Positions 46,173-60,817 of a stretch of 64,000 bases of DNA are shown in pieces. Under the pieces are notes generated by a model that was given only the letters and a program-made list of their open reading frames with translations, searched no databases and was not told the DNA's origin. The DNA lies in contig MPNW01000231.1 in the NCBI GenBank assembly GCA_011800805.1, positions 86,305-150,304 on the forward strand. The letters run 5' to 3'. A program made the translations under genes and the position numbers. Each line of letters starts with the position of its first letter. The stretch's first letter is position 1. This stretch comes from Hirudo medicinalis (lineage: Eukaryota > Annelida > Clitellata > Hirudinida > Hirudinidae).

Positions 46173-49100
46173 AACTCGGAAATATCAACTTAGCCAATAC
46201 TCTAATGATTTAATCGCTTTATCTCAACTTGGAAGACAATTATCTGCAGAATATGTTAAATTAGAAATCATAAATATCAGTGCATGTTCAAGAATAGCGA
46301 ACAAATTACAACATGTAAGTAAATCTGAAAGATTTTCTTTTTTATGACTAGAACAATATTCTGATTAGTTTGAATAGCTTTCAATTGCACTTAAATTGTT
46401 ATTCAATCTTTGAATAATTACACTTCATTTCGTCTTGCACTTTACCTGTATAAGTTGCGGTCTCATTAACTGGCTTTAAGCTTGTCTTTAAATCATTTCT
46501 GCTATTTCAGTTTCTCAAGTACCTAACAAGTTAACAAGCAATAAGTCGGTCAGAGAATTAGAATATATCGTTTGTTTTACTAGCAGAGGCAATGTAACTT
46601 TTTTCGCAATTTCCATGTAAAGAAATGAGGTCTTTTTGACATTATAAATTTTCCTGCGCGAAAAATTACTTCTTAAATAATCGGACGGAAAGAGAAGCTG
46701 ATAGAGAAGTGTGGTAGAGAACTGGGATTAATCATTCACGTCTTTTGTCCGATCTTCAATGGAAGGTTTAGAAAACTCTGAAATGCTTATGATCAAATGC
46801 AACTTGAGTGATTGTGCATAAGAGGACAACATCTAAAGTTCAAAATTAAACCTATCGTAAACGTCAACACCACGCCGCGTGATACGGCCGAAAATTGCTG
46901 ATAACGGATCAGTCTGGGAGCTGTCAATTTATAGGCTCGATTTACGTTAGGGTATGACAGCTATGGGGACAAAAGCGAATCCGGGCGTGGAGTTCGGTTT
47001 GTGATTTGCGTTGAACTCTTGTTTCGAAATAACCACCAGCTATTTTTAGTTACATGATATTACTATTTACACCTTAAACAATAAACAAATAAATAAAAAA
47101 AGACTGTTACAAGAGAACACAAAATAACGATCAATATTGATAGTTTGATTCTTATGATTTTTAATCTTAAGATGAGTCTTGGATCAAAGATGTTAATATA
47201 AATTTTCCTGCTGTGAAGAAAAGGACAGAATCTTTTCCTGGTCGACGCAGCGTAAAAAAGGATTGGCAGGTTTTCAATTTTAGGCTAATCATGCCTAATA
47301 TAAAAAAGTTAACAGTTGTTTTTTTAACACTATTCTAGGTAGCTTGGCTACTTAGAGTAACCAGATGTATCGATTTAACAACATTAGCTGGCAGTGATAC
47401 TGCCACCAACATACAAAGACTTTGCCTTAAAGCTAAATGGCCCTTTGGAAAAGATTTATTGGAAGCCATAGGGTGCCAGGATCTCAGTGAGTAAAATTGG
47501 TTGAATTGTGCAAGTAAAATAATCTTTAGTCATATTATAATTGCAATGTTGTTTAGATATTACCTGTGGGGCCGTGTGTGTCTATCCTAATAGAGTGGAA
47601 GAATGCAAACATTTTCTCAAGCACAGTAACATTGCTATTGCTTCTGGTAAGATTTTGTTTTTGTTTTTTACTTGATATTTAACAGTTCAAACTGAAACTG
47701 AAAAAAATGTAAATTTTCATGATCAATATTTGATATTGTGATAATTGCTTCAAATGTATGGTTTCAGTTGATTTATTTAGATTTTTTGTTCAGTTGCCTC
47801 AGGCTTCCCTGCAGGTCAAACTCCCCTTTTTACTCGACTCATTGAGATCAAATTTGCAGTTGAGAAGGGAGCCACAGAAATTGATGTTGTCCTCAACAGA
47901 CATCTCGCTTTGGCTGGAAATTGGAAAGGCTTGTTTCTACATTTGTTTTGGTTTCATTGTTAATGAAATTTAATTGCCAGTCTATTCAATACAAACACTT
48001 TGAAAAGTAGGGTGAAGTGTCTTGGTCTGATGAGTAAGGTTTGATGACTGTCAGGATCATTTGGAGGAATTTAGTTTCAAGGAGCAACAGGTCTGTAGCA
48101 TATGCATATATGACAGCCGCACACGGGTGTTCTTAGTCTTGTTGTGATCATGCGACAGCTAGCTAAAGCAGAGTCAGTGGTCGCCTCAATTCTGTTTTCG
48201 TTCTTAGTCTCGTAGTGTCGCAGGTTCCTTGTCTTGTAAGTAATGTCTATTCATAAATCTTCTAGTCTCTCAATCGATACTGTCGTAACAAGGTAATAAG
48301 GATGAGTGTCAATTAACATAGCAGCTTGATATTTTTTACAAGATTTGATTGATTCTCATTTGACTCGACATTATCATTTTGTAACATTTTGGTGGATGTA
48401 GCAATTAATAAATTTAATAAAATAACTCCTTAATTTTGGAGATATTGATATAACAGGTGTCTATGATGAAGTGAAGGAGATGAAAGCTGCATGTGGAGAG
48501 GCGCACATGAAGGTCATCCTAGCCACAGGGGACCTCGGAAGTCTAACCAATGTTTATAAAGCTAGCATCATCTCTATGATGGCAGGTTGGTTCTGCTTAT
48601 GTATGAGTGTTTTTTTTTTAAATTTTAAAGCATGTTAAAGCATGTAGACAGATTATTTTGTAATACCTCCTTCTCCATTCCTAGAATTTGTTTTATATTT
48701 GCAAATGGAAAAAGATAGAATATTAGTAATAGCATGAAGTTATGAAGTAATGCTTTCTATTTTGAGCTTCCATTATGAACAGATTGTAAAAGCCAAATAT
48801 CTATCTTTAATAGGAGCTGATTTTATCAAGACGTCAACTGGAAAAGAGGAGGTTAATGCAGTCTTACCTGTAGCCTTTGTCATGGTGAGAGCAATACGAG
48901 ATTACCACAAAAAAACTGGGGTCAAGGTTGGTAATTTAACAAATAGAGTAATTTTTTCCTAATTTGTCCTCCTTTTTTCATTCCAGGTTGGCTTCAAGCC
49001 AGCAGGAGGAATAAAAAATGCCAAGGATGCTCTTTTGTGGCTTTCACTAGTGAAAGAAGAACTTGGAGATGAATGGACTCATCCACACTTGTTCAGAATT

Positions 49101-49193
49101 GGAGCCAGTGATTTGCTTATTGACGTTGAGAGACAAATCTATCACAGTGTGACAGGACATTACGCGGCTCGTCATGAATTGCCTATAGCTTGA
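46173..49193 (+). CDS. DERA: DERA: deoxyribose-phosphate aldolase (start codon not found)
   Basis: Class I aldolase that splits 2-deoxyribose-5-phosphate into glyceraldehyde-3-phosphate and acetaldehyde in nucleoside breakdown. Exons: 46173–46314, 47339–47486, 47557–47646, 47803–47928, 48457–48585, 48814–48926, 48987–49193; about 318 residues (human 318). Key segments: CIDLTTLAGSDT, SGFPAGQT, GATEIDVVLNR with the catalytic Asp, ATGDLGSLTNVYKAS, DFIKTSTGKEEVNA with the Schiff-base Lys, and VGFKPAGGIK with the second active-site Lys. The first exon listed is entered in phase 2 and holds no ATG in frame, so a small upstream exon is needed. The exon ending at 47928 needs a GC donor (AAAG|GCTTGT); no GT nearby keeps the frame and the alignment. 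A poly(A) signal lies at 49408. Confidence 0.92.
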
Positions 49194-49407
49194 AATTTAA
49201 TTGATTAACTGGGGTTGGCGTTAGAGCTACTTTGATGGTTCCGACTATTTTTGTCGGATATTTATTATTAGTCGCTCTTTGCTTCGAAATTATACTAGTT
49301 ATGTTTTGATGAGTGTGGCGTCTTGCCCGCGATAATTCGAAGCGATATCTCGCTCTTTTTCCCGCTCGGTAGCAGGTGCCCCATTTTGGTGCAATTGTTA
49401 TCTTCGT

Positions 49408-49413
49408 AATAAA
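49408..49413 (+). terminator. Candidate poly(A) signal for DERA
   Basis: AATAAA 215 bases after the DERA stop. Confidence 0.55.
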
Positions 49414-49879
49414 GTTCACTGTCGGTATTAGGCTACTGGGAAAGCCAAAATTAGTTACTGGAGCTTGGAATAGTTCGTGATAGCTCGAATTGAAACGTCG
49501 AAATCGGGCTTGGATTTGCCACTTTGAATTAGATGTAAACAGTTAAAACCGCTTAGAAGCTCACCTGGGTTTTGAACATTTTCAGAAAGACGTCTCGTGA
49601 TACGTGCTACGACCGTGAGTTCGTTACTATTACTGGAGATAATGTTTCGCTAAGTGTTATGTGGGATTTGCTAAGATGTTCATACTAAGACAAAGTAATT
49701 GCAAACCCGATGTTGTCTTATGCATGCAAAATCTTATGGAAGGGAATATCGTTGTATAAGAACAACTTTAAGAATTGTTAACATGATTCAATTAATTGAA
49801 TATTACAATAATTATGAAAAATAATTTGGATGCAGAAGACTCCAGGTAGACAGCCATCAAATCTCTTGTTCAGAAAGTC

Positions 49880-52800
49880 ATGGCTTCAGCAAATTTTGTG
49901 GTTCTTCGACTGGGGTCTTTTTCTTTTTTCTTGGACACTGGGTATGATAATTGCAGTAAAAATGAAGTTTTTCTAAGAGCAAAATTCAAGTTTTATAAAA
50001 AGGTCAAAGAATGCATAAATGCTGGGATAAAATTCACTTTAAATAATGAAAAAGATGTTCACTCCAAAAGTTTTGCTCTTCTAAAAATGAGCACTGATGG
50101 TGTGTTGTGCATATATAATAAAAAGAAGATTATTTATCAACACCAGTTATTTGGTCTTCAAGTTTGGAACTGTAGGGAAATCAGTGAAAGTTGTTTTGCT
50201 CTCATGGTGAGATTAGATCCAGCGCATTATAAAAAATCCTCAGAAAATGACAAGAGATGGAAAAGCTTTGAAAAAAGTAGAAATAATGGGATGACTTTTG
50301 TTTGTCATGTATTCATGATTGATGCTTTGATTTCCGATCATACCTCTCACTGCCATGTCATGGGCCCATTTGGCATTAAGTGCCATTTTGATCTAAAATC
50401 GGGAAAATGCTTTGAATTTCCATCCAACTTTGCTGATGTTGTTATGGGTTTAAAATCTCACTTTGGATTCAAGCGAGTCTCTGATTTATTTCTTGATGCC
50501 AATGTTTATTCTGCTTCAAGTATTGGTGGAGACCTATTCAATGATGTTGGTTCCTCCCCTTCATCTACCTTTTGGAGAGGAAGTTCTTTGGAATCACTTT
50601 TGACATTAAATCAAGCTCCTGAAAAATCAGACCCCCATCTACAAATTTCTTTAGATGCATTTCTGTCTGAAATTAATAAAAATCTTAAGAACACGGGATT
50701 GAATTGTTCAAGACATAAACTTTCACCCAGAGAAGCCTCTGTATGTCAATCACATCAAAAGTCAACAGATCTTCCTAGATTTCTCACTGCAAAACCACCT
50801 TTATTATTCAAACGAAAACTTCATGATCAGGGAACTCCATTTTTTTCTACTGGTATTTGGAAAGAAGAGAGATGCATGTCCACTCCACCTGTACTTGACA
50901 CATTTTCAGAGGAGGAAGAGGATAATAACAACAAAGGTCTGAATAGACGAAGAGGTACTAAGAGTTCTACAAATACTAGCAATGAAAAGATGTGTTTTTA
51001 TGACTCCGATTCTGGAGTTGGTGCATTGAATGGTAATAGGTGGAGAGATTGGAGAAAACTGAATAAAATGAATGAATGTATCAAAATTGCAAATTTGGAT
51101 CCATTGAGGGAAAAAAACATTTCACACGAGACTCATGTCCAAAGTTTTTCAAAAGAGAGACAAAGAGTTTCCACATTCTTGAAGCAGGTAAGTAAAATTC
51201 CAAATCATAAGTGAATAATATTTTATTTGAAAAATATAATTATGTTATGATATTAATAAAAAATTCATATATAATTGAAAATTCACACAATTAAAATATA
51301 TGCACATCTAAAATACAGGTTGCTGCATCAAAAAACGTCTTTGGAAAGTGTTCATCAAAAGAGGTTAAGAATATTTGCACTAAAAAATGTTACACTGAGA
51401 TCATTGTTTGGCTAATATTTATTGTTGATAATAGGAATTCAATGTGCTTTAATGAGTGTCTTCAAATGTTATCACTGATGGTTATCAATGTTATCACTCA
51501 ACAGTCACTAGCTTCAAGTTCATCAAAGCCGCCATTTCCTCCTTCTTTACCTCAATGTAAACCTCTGATCGAGAGGATAGTCTCAAGCAGAGCTGCCACT
51601 TGGGGAGTTTCATTTGAGAATCTTTTCTCAGATCCTGTTGGGCTCACCCTTTTCAATGTGAGGTCTTTACTACAACATTTATTCCCTAAAAATTGAGTGA
51701 TTGATTGCCATTAAAACTAATTCTGATTCTAAGTTTTTAATTTAGATTATGTAAATGTTACAATGCAATTACTGTGCTATTAATATAAGTTCACATATGA
51801 TTTCGCTGTAATTTATAGGAATTCTTGAGGAGGGAGTTCAGCATAGAAAACATGACATTTTGGAAGAGGTGTGAAGATTATAAAAAAATGTCTGATGAAC
51901 AGGTTCATCCTTGATAATGTTAAGAATTTTAACCAGGAAGATGATAGTGAAGCTTTGCCATTACAGCTAACACTTCTTAATATATCCATATATCCAGCAT
52001 CATTACCATTTGTGTATTACCATTACCATCATGTGTTTCATGAAATTTCTGTCAATACTGATAAACAGAGGAAGGAAGAAGCACAGAACATCTACTCTCG
52101 GCATTTTTCCATTGGAGCAGTCGATCCTATCAATGTCGACCATGAGATCTCCACCCAGGTCAAGAGGGGACTCGTAAGAGCCAATCCAGATCTCTTTGAC
52201 AATGCCCAGAAACATGTGGTTACATTCATTATTACAAATATAAATATTTCATGTATTTTGTTAAGCAACATTGGCAATGTTAATCAGATACTGCCTGGAA
52301 CAACAAATCATATTGTTTAAAATATTTTTTTATAAATTCTATTAGTCATTAAATGTGATTCTCTAAGTTTCATGATTAAGTTAAATCATCTCAGATCTAT
52401 CTGCTCATGAAGCAGGACATTTATCCAAGATTCAAGAAATCAGATTTCTATAAGCATTCCATCATAGCAGAGCTGGAAGGAAAATCATACTTTTCTGAAG
52501 GACTAGAACTCTCTGAGGCATGCATTCAAGTTAAAATTCTTATGCTTTTGTTTTCAGATTTTCAGACTTTGCTCATAAATGCCATATATTTGGCCTGTAT
52601 GTTAGATCAGACAGTTGTGTTCCTGCATGCAATGATAAAAATCACCTGTTAACTCTACCATTCCAACAATTAACTATATCACCTTTGAATTAAATGAATA
52701 ATTGTGCGTTGCTCCCTGTCATTCTTTATATCACTCTTTTTATTTACTGTTAGCTTTCATGACAAATTTGTTGGTGGTCATTGATTGATGCTTCAATTTG

Positions 52801-54952
52801 TTGAAAAGAAATAAAGTAAATTTTAATAAAAGTATTTGTCTGCTACCCAAAGCTAATTTGTATTTTTTTAGGATTGCCAGAAAATGACAAAGAGAGGGAA
52901 ATCTCTGCTCTTTTGGCAGAAACGTCTGCTTATTATTAAATATTCTTCTACAAAAATTATTTTAATTAACATTCATTAACTAATAATCAGTCTAAGAATA
53001 ATAAAATATTAGATTGTCATTTTCAACATGCATGGAATGATAAATTTGTCTTTGTAGTTATAAGTTGGGTAATTATAATGCTCAAACATCTTGTATACTT
53101 TTCATGCCAAAATAATCATCCTTATGCATGCAGGGAAGCTTCCAAAGACCAATACTATTGCAGACATGAGGGGAATTACTCTGGATCACCATGATATTTA
53201 TAAACCACAGGTCCATTTTATAACAACTGACTTTGTTACAAATTGATTTTTTTCCATTTACCATTCATTTTTGTGCACTTAGATCAATGAGAAACTCACA
53301 CTCAGATTTCCTGGTGGTAAGTCTCTTGTGATCTCATTCAAGAGTATCAAAGCATTCCAGATGAGCCTAAGGGAGGTGATGGTGATGCACCAGGATAAAA
53401 TCAAACCTGGCATCAATTTTTATGAAGCAGTGGATCCATCAACTGGTCAGGTTGGTGACCATCTAGCCAAACATTTGTCTTGATCTTATACTCCCTTATT
53501 ATTTATTCATTGATTTATTGCTCAGGGTAAAAATGTTATGTTTTATTCATAAAAATTCTTAAGAAAGAAAATATCGTCTTCCAAATTATTCACTATAAAA
53601 GGTGGTCAGTCTGGATGATCAACTGATCTCCCTTGACTGTTCAAATCTGGAAATGATCAGGTGTTCTGTGTTCAGAGCAGATCTTCCCCACAGTAAAATA
53701 ATTGTAAAGAGCAGGATGGGAACTCGCCTCGGAGAATGTATGGAACCTGTCTTGAGGATGCATTGCCCAGGAACAGAAACTCATGTCTTTGAGTTGGTTA
53801 GTTGATCGAAAACTTCCATTATATTCACCAGAACAAATCTAATATTTTATAGGGACGTCTACTAACAAATGGTGGCATGCAATTCTTAAAGCAATTTAAA
53901 AATGAGGCAATATTCTGAAATTATATTCAAAATCAGGATATTACAACTACATCTTGATAGTATTTAGCATACATTATCATTTGGCAGGCTGGACTAGGTT
54001 ATCAACTGAGCAGTGACACAACAGTGGATGCTTTGGACCGCCAACACATCGTCGTTTATTGTAAAGGTCTAGATCTTCGGCATTTGAAAAGTGTGGACTT
54101 ACCTTTGAGTGAATTTAAATAATTTAGAGCAGCCATGTGCATAGACAGTATTCTGCATTATTATAGACCGCATACCCTGCTCAGACAAAGGTATCCTTTT
54201 TAGACTTTTCTCAAGCCGGTCATGGTACTGCTCAAGCACTCTTGAATTGCAAGAGAATGCCAGATTCTCTGCATGCATCTCTTGGGATGAACCTGGACCT
54301 CATCACATTTGATAAATGTACCACATTTGACATCGGGAAGGTATGTTCAATGCGGTGTTACCTTATGTACTTGGCCTAAAGCTAAAATGCTCAAATATGT
54401 CTTATGCCAAAGTGCTCCTCACTAAAATAAATATGACTTATAACCCTAACCCATTGTACAATATCATTTATACGGAATAGGTGAGTATACATATAGCTAA
54501 AAAAATTAATTTCTATAGCTGAGTTGGGTTGAAGGACAAAAGTTCCTGAAACAAGAATTTCAGAGCAGCAGACCAAAGCTGTTCAACTTGATCAAAAGAA
54601 ATAACTCAGATGGGAAAAAACCTCAGCAGGCAATGAGAATCGCCAGTCCTCCAAGTGCTGATATTTTAGGATTGGTAACAGTGGAGATGTCAGAACCAGC
54701 ATTTGATGGTAAAAACTTATTATATGGAAATATACAGTAAATACAGTAAAATATATGAATGAACATAATTTTCAATCATGTGTATTAATTAGGTGATAAT
54801 TTTAATAACAACTATTAATGTATTTGCAATCCTTTGCAGATGACACTTTACTTGACCTCATTCAGTCCAGCCAATGCAGAACTATTGAAAATCAACGCTA
54901 CGGAGCACTCCATAAATCCATGCCAAGTTTCCTTGAAAATGAAGAGTTGTAG
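49880..54952 (+). CDS. RGS12/RGS14/loco-type regulator of G-protein signalling (14 exons)
   Basis: GTPase-activating and guanine-dissociation-inhibiting regulator of Gαi/o. Exons: 49880–51187, 51319–51363, 51505–51657, 51819–51902, 52069–52215, 52395–52529, 52872–52923, 53134–53210, 53283–53450, 53602–53796, 53988–54092, 54167–54340, 54519–54708, 54840–54952; about 981 residues. Domains: N-terminal PTB-like region (residues about 5–205) in one long exon; RGS domain (about 475–610) with WGVSFENLFSDPVG, FLRREFSIENMTFWKRCEDY and IYLLMKQDIYPRF; tandem Raf-like Ras-binding region (LTLRFPGGKSLVISF, DDQLISLD); C-terminal GoLoco LLDLIQSSQCRTIENQR. No PDZ domain is seen upstream, so it is like short RGS12 or loco forms. 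The 54092 donor is weak. It converges on the TACC gene. Confidence 0.88.
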
Positions 54953-55114
54953 GTTTTCCACAAGAATGAAGTTTAACTATGAAAGTAAAAACAAGATGTG
55001 AACTTAATTTTTAACTTTTTGTGTTTTCCTCTCAAAGTTCTATTTTTGTATTTTTGATGTTTTCTGATTAGAATATTTTACATTAAGAATCATAAAACAG
55101 CCAAACTTATGAAG

Positions 55115-55120
55115 AATAAA
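55115..55120 (+). terminator. Candidate poly(A) signal for the RGS gene
   Basis: AATAAA 163 bases after the RGS stop and only 80 bases before the stop codon of the convergent TACC gene. The two 3′ UTRs probably overlap. Confidence 0.55.
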
Positions 55121-55199
55121 GCATTTTCAAGAGCAAACGAGGATGGAAATGAGGGCCAAACCCAAACAAAATTTCAAATTTCTAAGTGTTTTTGTCCTT

Positions 55200-58100
55200 T
55201 CATTGTCCAGCTTTAATCAACAACTCATCACAAATGGCTGTAAGCTCCTCATTCTCCTTTGTCTGAAATGTGTATTTCATTTAAAACTAACTTAAAAAAT
55301 TAAGTATTTCAACTGTCATGGATGGGTTGTCTCCCCAACTGAACTCATACAGTATCTAAGTCATGCAATAAGTGTGACGAAATATGCTGATGTCATAGCT
55401 GCATAGAACTCTTGGTTTTACAAGAACTTGGACCAGGGGATTATGGTCATGTATTTGTGCCTACCCAGTAAATATTGTGCTAAATTATTGTTTAAGGCAT
55501 GCTTTAAATAAATAATAAAGGTAATAAATGCATTTGAGGAAGAAAATGTGAATGAATTACTTTCTGTTCATTGGCTGCTTGAAGACTACTGACTTGCATT
55601 TCAACTTTTCGGAAGGATGCTTGGAGGATGCTTATTTCAGTGTCTGAAACCTTCTTTATTTTGGCTAGTTTTTCATTTGCACTATCAAAATGTTAGAGAA
55701 TTTTGCATGATACATTCATTATGCAATAATATTAATAGCAGCTCACCAGTTCAACTTTTCCTCTGCATTTGTCTTCAATGTATGATATTCCCCATCACTT
55801 TTCTTGCACTTGTTTTGATATTCAACGACACATTCCTTCAAGATATCTTCATTCTAGAAACAGCATTGGTTGAGTAATTTTGCAATTTAGTTTTCCGTTG
55901 CAGTGATATTACATAACAAAACTACAAATATGGCTTCAAATAATAAATATGTTTGACCTCAGTGAAGGATTTGGCAATTGTTTTGAGCTTCTCATATCTC
56001 TTGAGGAGCTCTGCAATGATGCCTCCACTGCCTGAACATCCTCAATAGCCTGCACAAGGTGAACACTCATGAAAATCATTGGACTTGTAGATATTTTAGG
56101 GAAAAATAGGAATTCACCTGGTCTCTTTCCTTCATGAGATTGGTCTCCTCTTGTGCAACTTCTTCTTGTTCTTGCACTCTTTCAGCTAGAAATTGTTGAG
56201 GAGACTATGATTAGGGAAGTAAAAAATTAAGAGAATTTTAAATTGGAAGGTCATAAATAATTTTATAATATTGTGATAATGAATATTAAAAAATTATATT
56301 AGCTCAAGATATCTGCTTAGAATAGAAATCATGCCAATCTAACCAAGAACTTGCTTTGTCAAGTCTTCATAGCCAGACCGGATAACTCTGTCAACATTTT
56401 CATTGAAATCAATAGAGATTAATCAAATAACATCAGGAGTCCAACAATAAGCGAACCAGCCAAAAAACTAAAAAATGTATATAATTTAGCATCAAAAAAA
56501 TAATTATAATTATTTTACTTGATCTCCTCTTTTTCCTTGGTGAAATAAAAAATTTCCTTATCTAATTTCTTTACTTCTTCTTTGAGATTCTCTTCCTTCC
56601 TTGAGAATTCATTTTTCTGGTGAAACCACAAGGCATGTTGGACTTTTATGGAGATGATTGCTAACATCTCATTAAATGCTTATACAATTTATTATTTAAG
56701 TCAAAGTCACTCCAACAAGGTAAGGTATTGACCAAGAAAGACCATACAACATCCAAAGCAAATAAAACATATTTAAAAAACAAAGGAACGGACTTCAGCT
56801 TCAAGTCTCAGTGCCCATTCTCTATCCATCTGCAGCAGCTGAGCCTGACAGCTAAATTCCCATTCTCTGAATTTCTTTATGATATCAGCATGTGAGTGCT
56901 GGGGAACCTACACAAAAGAGATATTAAATGTTAGAGAAGGCCAAAGTGATGCTGATAAAGTTGTGTTCAAAACAATCATCTTCAGTTAAATCTTGGCTTT
57001 GTTAAATGATTGATAAGAAGCAGCATTATACAAAGAAATATTTCAAAACAAAAATGAAAGTACTTCAATAGCATTCTTGCCCACTCCAAACAAGACTGAC
57101 AGCCCCTGGAGCAGCAATATAAATAAAAATATTAATATTAACATCACTTGTACACAATTGCATCATAAATATAGATCGAATACTTCTAGGGATCATCTCT
57201 AAAGTGTGCTTTGCCAGGACGTCAGTCAAAACTGATAGCAAGCAAGTACCGATGCTTCTATATAGAATTTACTTCAAATTGAAAGGAAGATCACATAGGG
57301 AGCAAATTTATTACTATCTTGCCTGTAATGACGCACAAGATTTGAAAGTAGATTAAATGTAATTATTTAGATAATACAACTTATTACAGTGTCACTGAAC
57401 CATCCAATGGGAATTTAGCTAAAAAAAATTATCAAACATTTAAAATGACTCACTGACTGCATCTCTGATCTTGGAGTAGTGCAAAATAATTGATCGACTT
57501 CACTCAGGAGAGTTTGGCTCATGTGCTGGGAGGCTGCCTTTGGTGGGGTATCCATAAATAGTAGGTCTTCAGATATCCCAGTAGCATTAACCAAGTTTAG
57601 GCTAAATGATATATCATTTACCAAATCAGACTCTAACTGAAATAACTACATGACAAAATATCTGAAGTGCTAACTCTTCAGGGGGTGATGAAGCTGTAGC
57701 GGTTGATGACTCAGTTTGATTTCCTGTGTCTTAAAAAAGTATTGAACTTTCAATGATTTGAATACCATTAAATTTTTACACAAAACAATTTTTCTGCTTT
57801 ACCTTGAGGCACAAGCTTTGCCACTAGAGGATCAAATTTAACATATAAAGACTGCCTGGTTAGACTAGATTGCTCCATCTACAGAAATAAGAAGTCATGA
57901 AACAAATTAGACTACTTAAACCCAACAAAGCCAACCTCTGTACAGTATTTCTCCAGAATATCCCAGTTGGCAGATTCTTCAAAATGTCCTAATGTATACA
58001 AATAAGTTAAAATATCATACTATAATCCTACTAGAACAATTTTTTCTGCTAATTAATCATAATCATCATTGAATCCTTCAATAGCCTATTACCATAAGAA

Positions 58101-60402
58101 TCTGCTAATTGTTTATGAATTATAGACAAACTTTAACATTCTGCCTATAAATATATTTATATTTATTATTTTTCTGCAGAAATTCTCACCTTTGTTTGCT
58201 TGTTTGAACGATGCCTTATCAACAAATGATTTCTGTGCATCTTCAGTCGGATCTGCCCCATCTTCAGCTTTTTCGTTGGCTATTTTCATCACCACAAATT
58301 CTAAGAAGTTTGTATCTGCTGCGTGCTGATTCTTACTGATACTGCTAGCTGATGTCTCATCAAATTCTAAAGATGGAGATGATGCAAATGTGCCTGATTC
58401 ATTCACAGCATTTTCAATTCCATCTGTTCTGGTGAGGCTATCATTCACTCCAGATTCATCCCTAGTTGTTGTCAGAATGGCATGAAATTTTGTATCAGCT
58501 GCCTGCCTTGCAGACAGAATGTTATCAGTCATCAACTGTTCATCTTCTACAACCAATCCCAAATTTGATTTTTCTGCATTGAGTTGATTCCAATTAATGT
58601 CATTAGCAGACTCCTCACCAAATTCCTTATGAGATTCAATCACATCCGATTCCTTTTCTATAATAACTTCAGATCCATCTTCTGCTGACCACTGAGCATT
58701 CACCAGAAATTTGTTATCAGGTGTTGCATGATCAGTGGATATATTATTTAGATTTGCTGCCTGCTTAACCAGCTCTGTTACCAATTGTTCATTTTCTGCT
58801 GCCATTTCTAAGCCATTTTCTTTTTGAACGTTGCCATTAGAACTAGAAATTAGAAATTTTTCTTCGCTTTTAAATGGAACATTGTGTACTTTTATATTTG
58901 TTTGCTTTGAATAGCATTCCATCGTAATGGTGCCTTGGTTGACAAATTCTGGATTTATGTCTTTGTTACCTCCACTTAACTCCAGTGGTTCTTCGTGCTC
59001 ATTTCTAATCTGATCATTATGCTCAGCATTAATATGGAAGCAAGATGGCAAGTCAAAATGTCTATTAGAAAATGTCACCTCACAAATAGCTTCATTTTGG
59101 GACTCAGTGCCTGTTTCAGAAATGTTGGTTGGTGACTCTTTGACCTTAATGTCTTCTATCAACTTTTCTGCCAATAGAGCTTCATTTGTCTGTCTTGAAG
59201 TTATGACTTCAAAAGTAATTTCATGAGCACCAGTACGAGTTTTATCACAGCAATTCCGAGATATTTCATTTTCATTGCCTGCATTGTCATGGCAAATCTC
59301 AGTAAAAGCAGTGTTCACCTTTGAGGGCTTCTTTACAAGACTGCAATTCACAACATGCTTTATAGGCGTATCTGCTACACGTAGCTTTTCCATCATCATC
59401 AAACAGGCATCCATATCAGAGGCCAGATCCTTTTTTGGACATTCCTCAACTTTTATGGTTAAATCTCCTTCAAAGATTGACACATCAATAAGTTTTTCAG
59501 GAGCAACTGCTTGTTCAGAAATTGACTCCTGTAAAAGCACAGTGTCCTCAACATCCACATACTCTGCAATATTCACACCATCTCTATCCTGGTTATTGAT
59601 GCTAACAGCACCTGTGGAACTACTGAAAATAAATTATTAAACAATAAACGAAATAAAAATTATTCATAGATAATTGAATCCAAAATTACCAATAACCAAG
59701 TTATGTTATTATAAATGAATTTACAAACTTACTTGGACCCAATTGATTTGAGTTTTGAAGTGTTCATCTGAGAGACTTTATTGACATTACATAAGCTGCT
59801 TTCCTCGCTCAACAATGATAACTTCAAGTGAAATAATTTAATACTAAATTACATAGTACTCAATGACTAAAATTCTGTATAATGAAATACAAATTCATGT
59901 GTGTGATTCATAAAAATTAATTATTTGATAATTAATATCTATCAGGGACTGCATAAATTGTAGTGATGAAAGCTTTTACTATGATTGTGTTTAATAGTTT
60001 ATAGTATGAGATATAAAAACAATGAACTGATTTTAAATTATTGAAAATGCTAATATTTTGACAATTTAGTCTTTAATACTAAAAGCATAAACAGTTAAAC
60101 AGCTCACTACCAAATGGGTAAACTATTAGGATGGCGCATTCGTTCCCATACACAAAAAGTGGAGTATGAATGCATGGAAAATGACTGTCATGATACGTAC
60201 ATGAAAAAAACAATCAAAATGCCTGCTTATATATCAGAGGAATTATAAAACGAACCTTCGCAGATGTTGAAACAGTTGTGCATGAAATATCACTGAAGTT
60301 TGAACTTGTAAGCACACCTGATGGGAAACTCATCTTTCGAAGCAAAGCTCCAGTTTGTTCCACATAGTCAACGGGAGCAATGTTTTCCCTCAAATTGTCC
60401 AT
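55200..60402 (-). CDS. TACC-family centrosomal coiled-coil protein (16 exons, one apparent frameshift)
   Basis: Transforming acidic coiled-coil protein; TACCs bind XMAP215/ch-TOG and stabilise spindle microtubules. Exons in transcript order: 60256–60402, 59733–59821, 58190–59622, 57936–57988, 57803–57878, 57655–57729, 57454–57636, 57064–57105, 56794–56907, 56519–56616, 56344–56387, 56118–56185, 55958–56049, 55747–55853, 55561–55681, 55200–55262; about 935 residues. The 1.4-kb exon is acidic and low-complexity. The C-terminal TACC domain is clear: KEEVKKLDKEI, ELLKRYEKLK, NEDILKECVVEYQ, YHTLKTNAEEKLNCANEKL and TKENEELTAICDELL. A LYVKFDPL block resembles the human LYLMFD motif. Two frame problems, at about 56009 and 57637–57654, are described in the findings. 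Divergent from the TLC gene. Confidence 0.85.
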
Positions 60403-60817
60403 AGCTTAACAAGAATAAATACAAATATATCAAAGGCTTAAGCCGATCAACTAGTTCGGGCAGCGCGTAAGTTTGAATAGTTTACAATAACTGCGCATGT
60501 CTACAATTATATTATTTTATAAAAGTTATTCTAAAATATTTTTAACCAGCATTAATTTTAAAAATTAACGCTTAATTTCTGATACATTACACATATATTT
60601 ATGTTTTAAATTTATGTTTTCAAATTGATTAATATAATATAAAAAAAAATTTAGACATTTGCATTATTTGTTTATAGATATTTATATTTTGAAGATAGAT
60701 TCACTTCTTCGTCTTTGTCCTGCATAGGTGTTTAGTGCTGGTGATTAGTCGGACTGAAAAAGGCACAGCAAGTCAAATATTAAACAATCTGCAGGAATCT
60801 GCGGGACCGAGTCGATC
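60403..60817. promoter_or_regulatory. Divergent spacer, TACC / TLC-domain gene
   Basis: 415 bases between the two start codons, which point away from each other. Both promoters must lie here unless untranslated exons overlap the neighbouring gene. Confidence 0.45.
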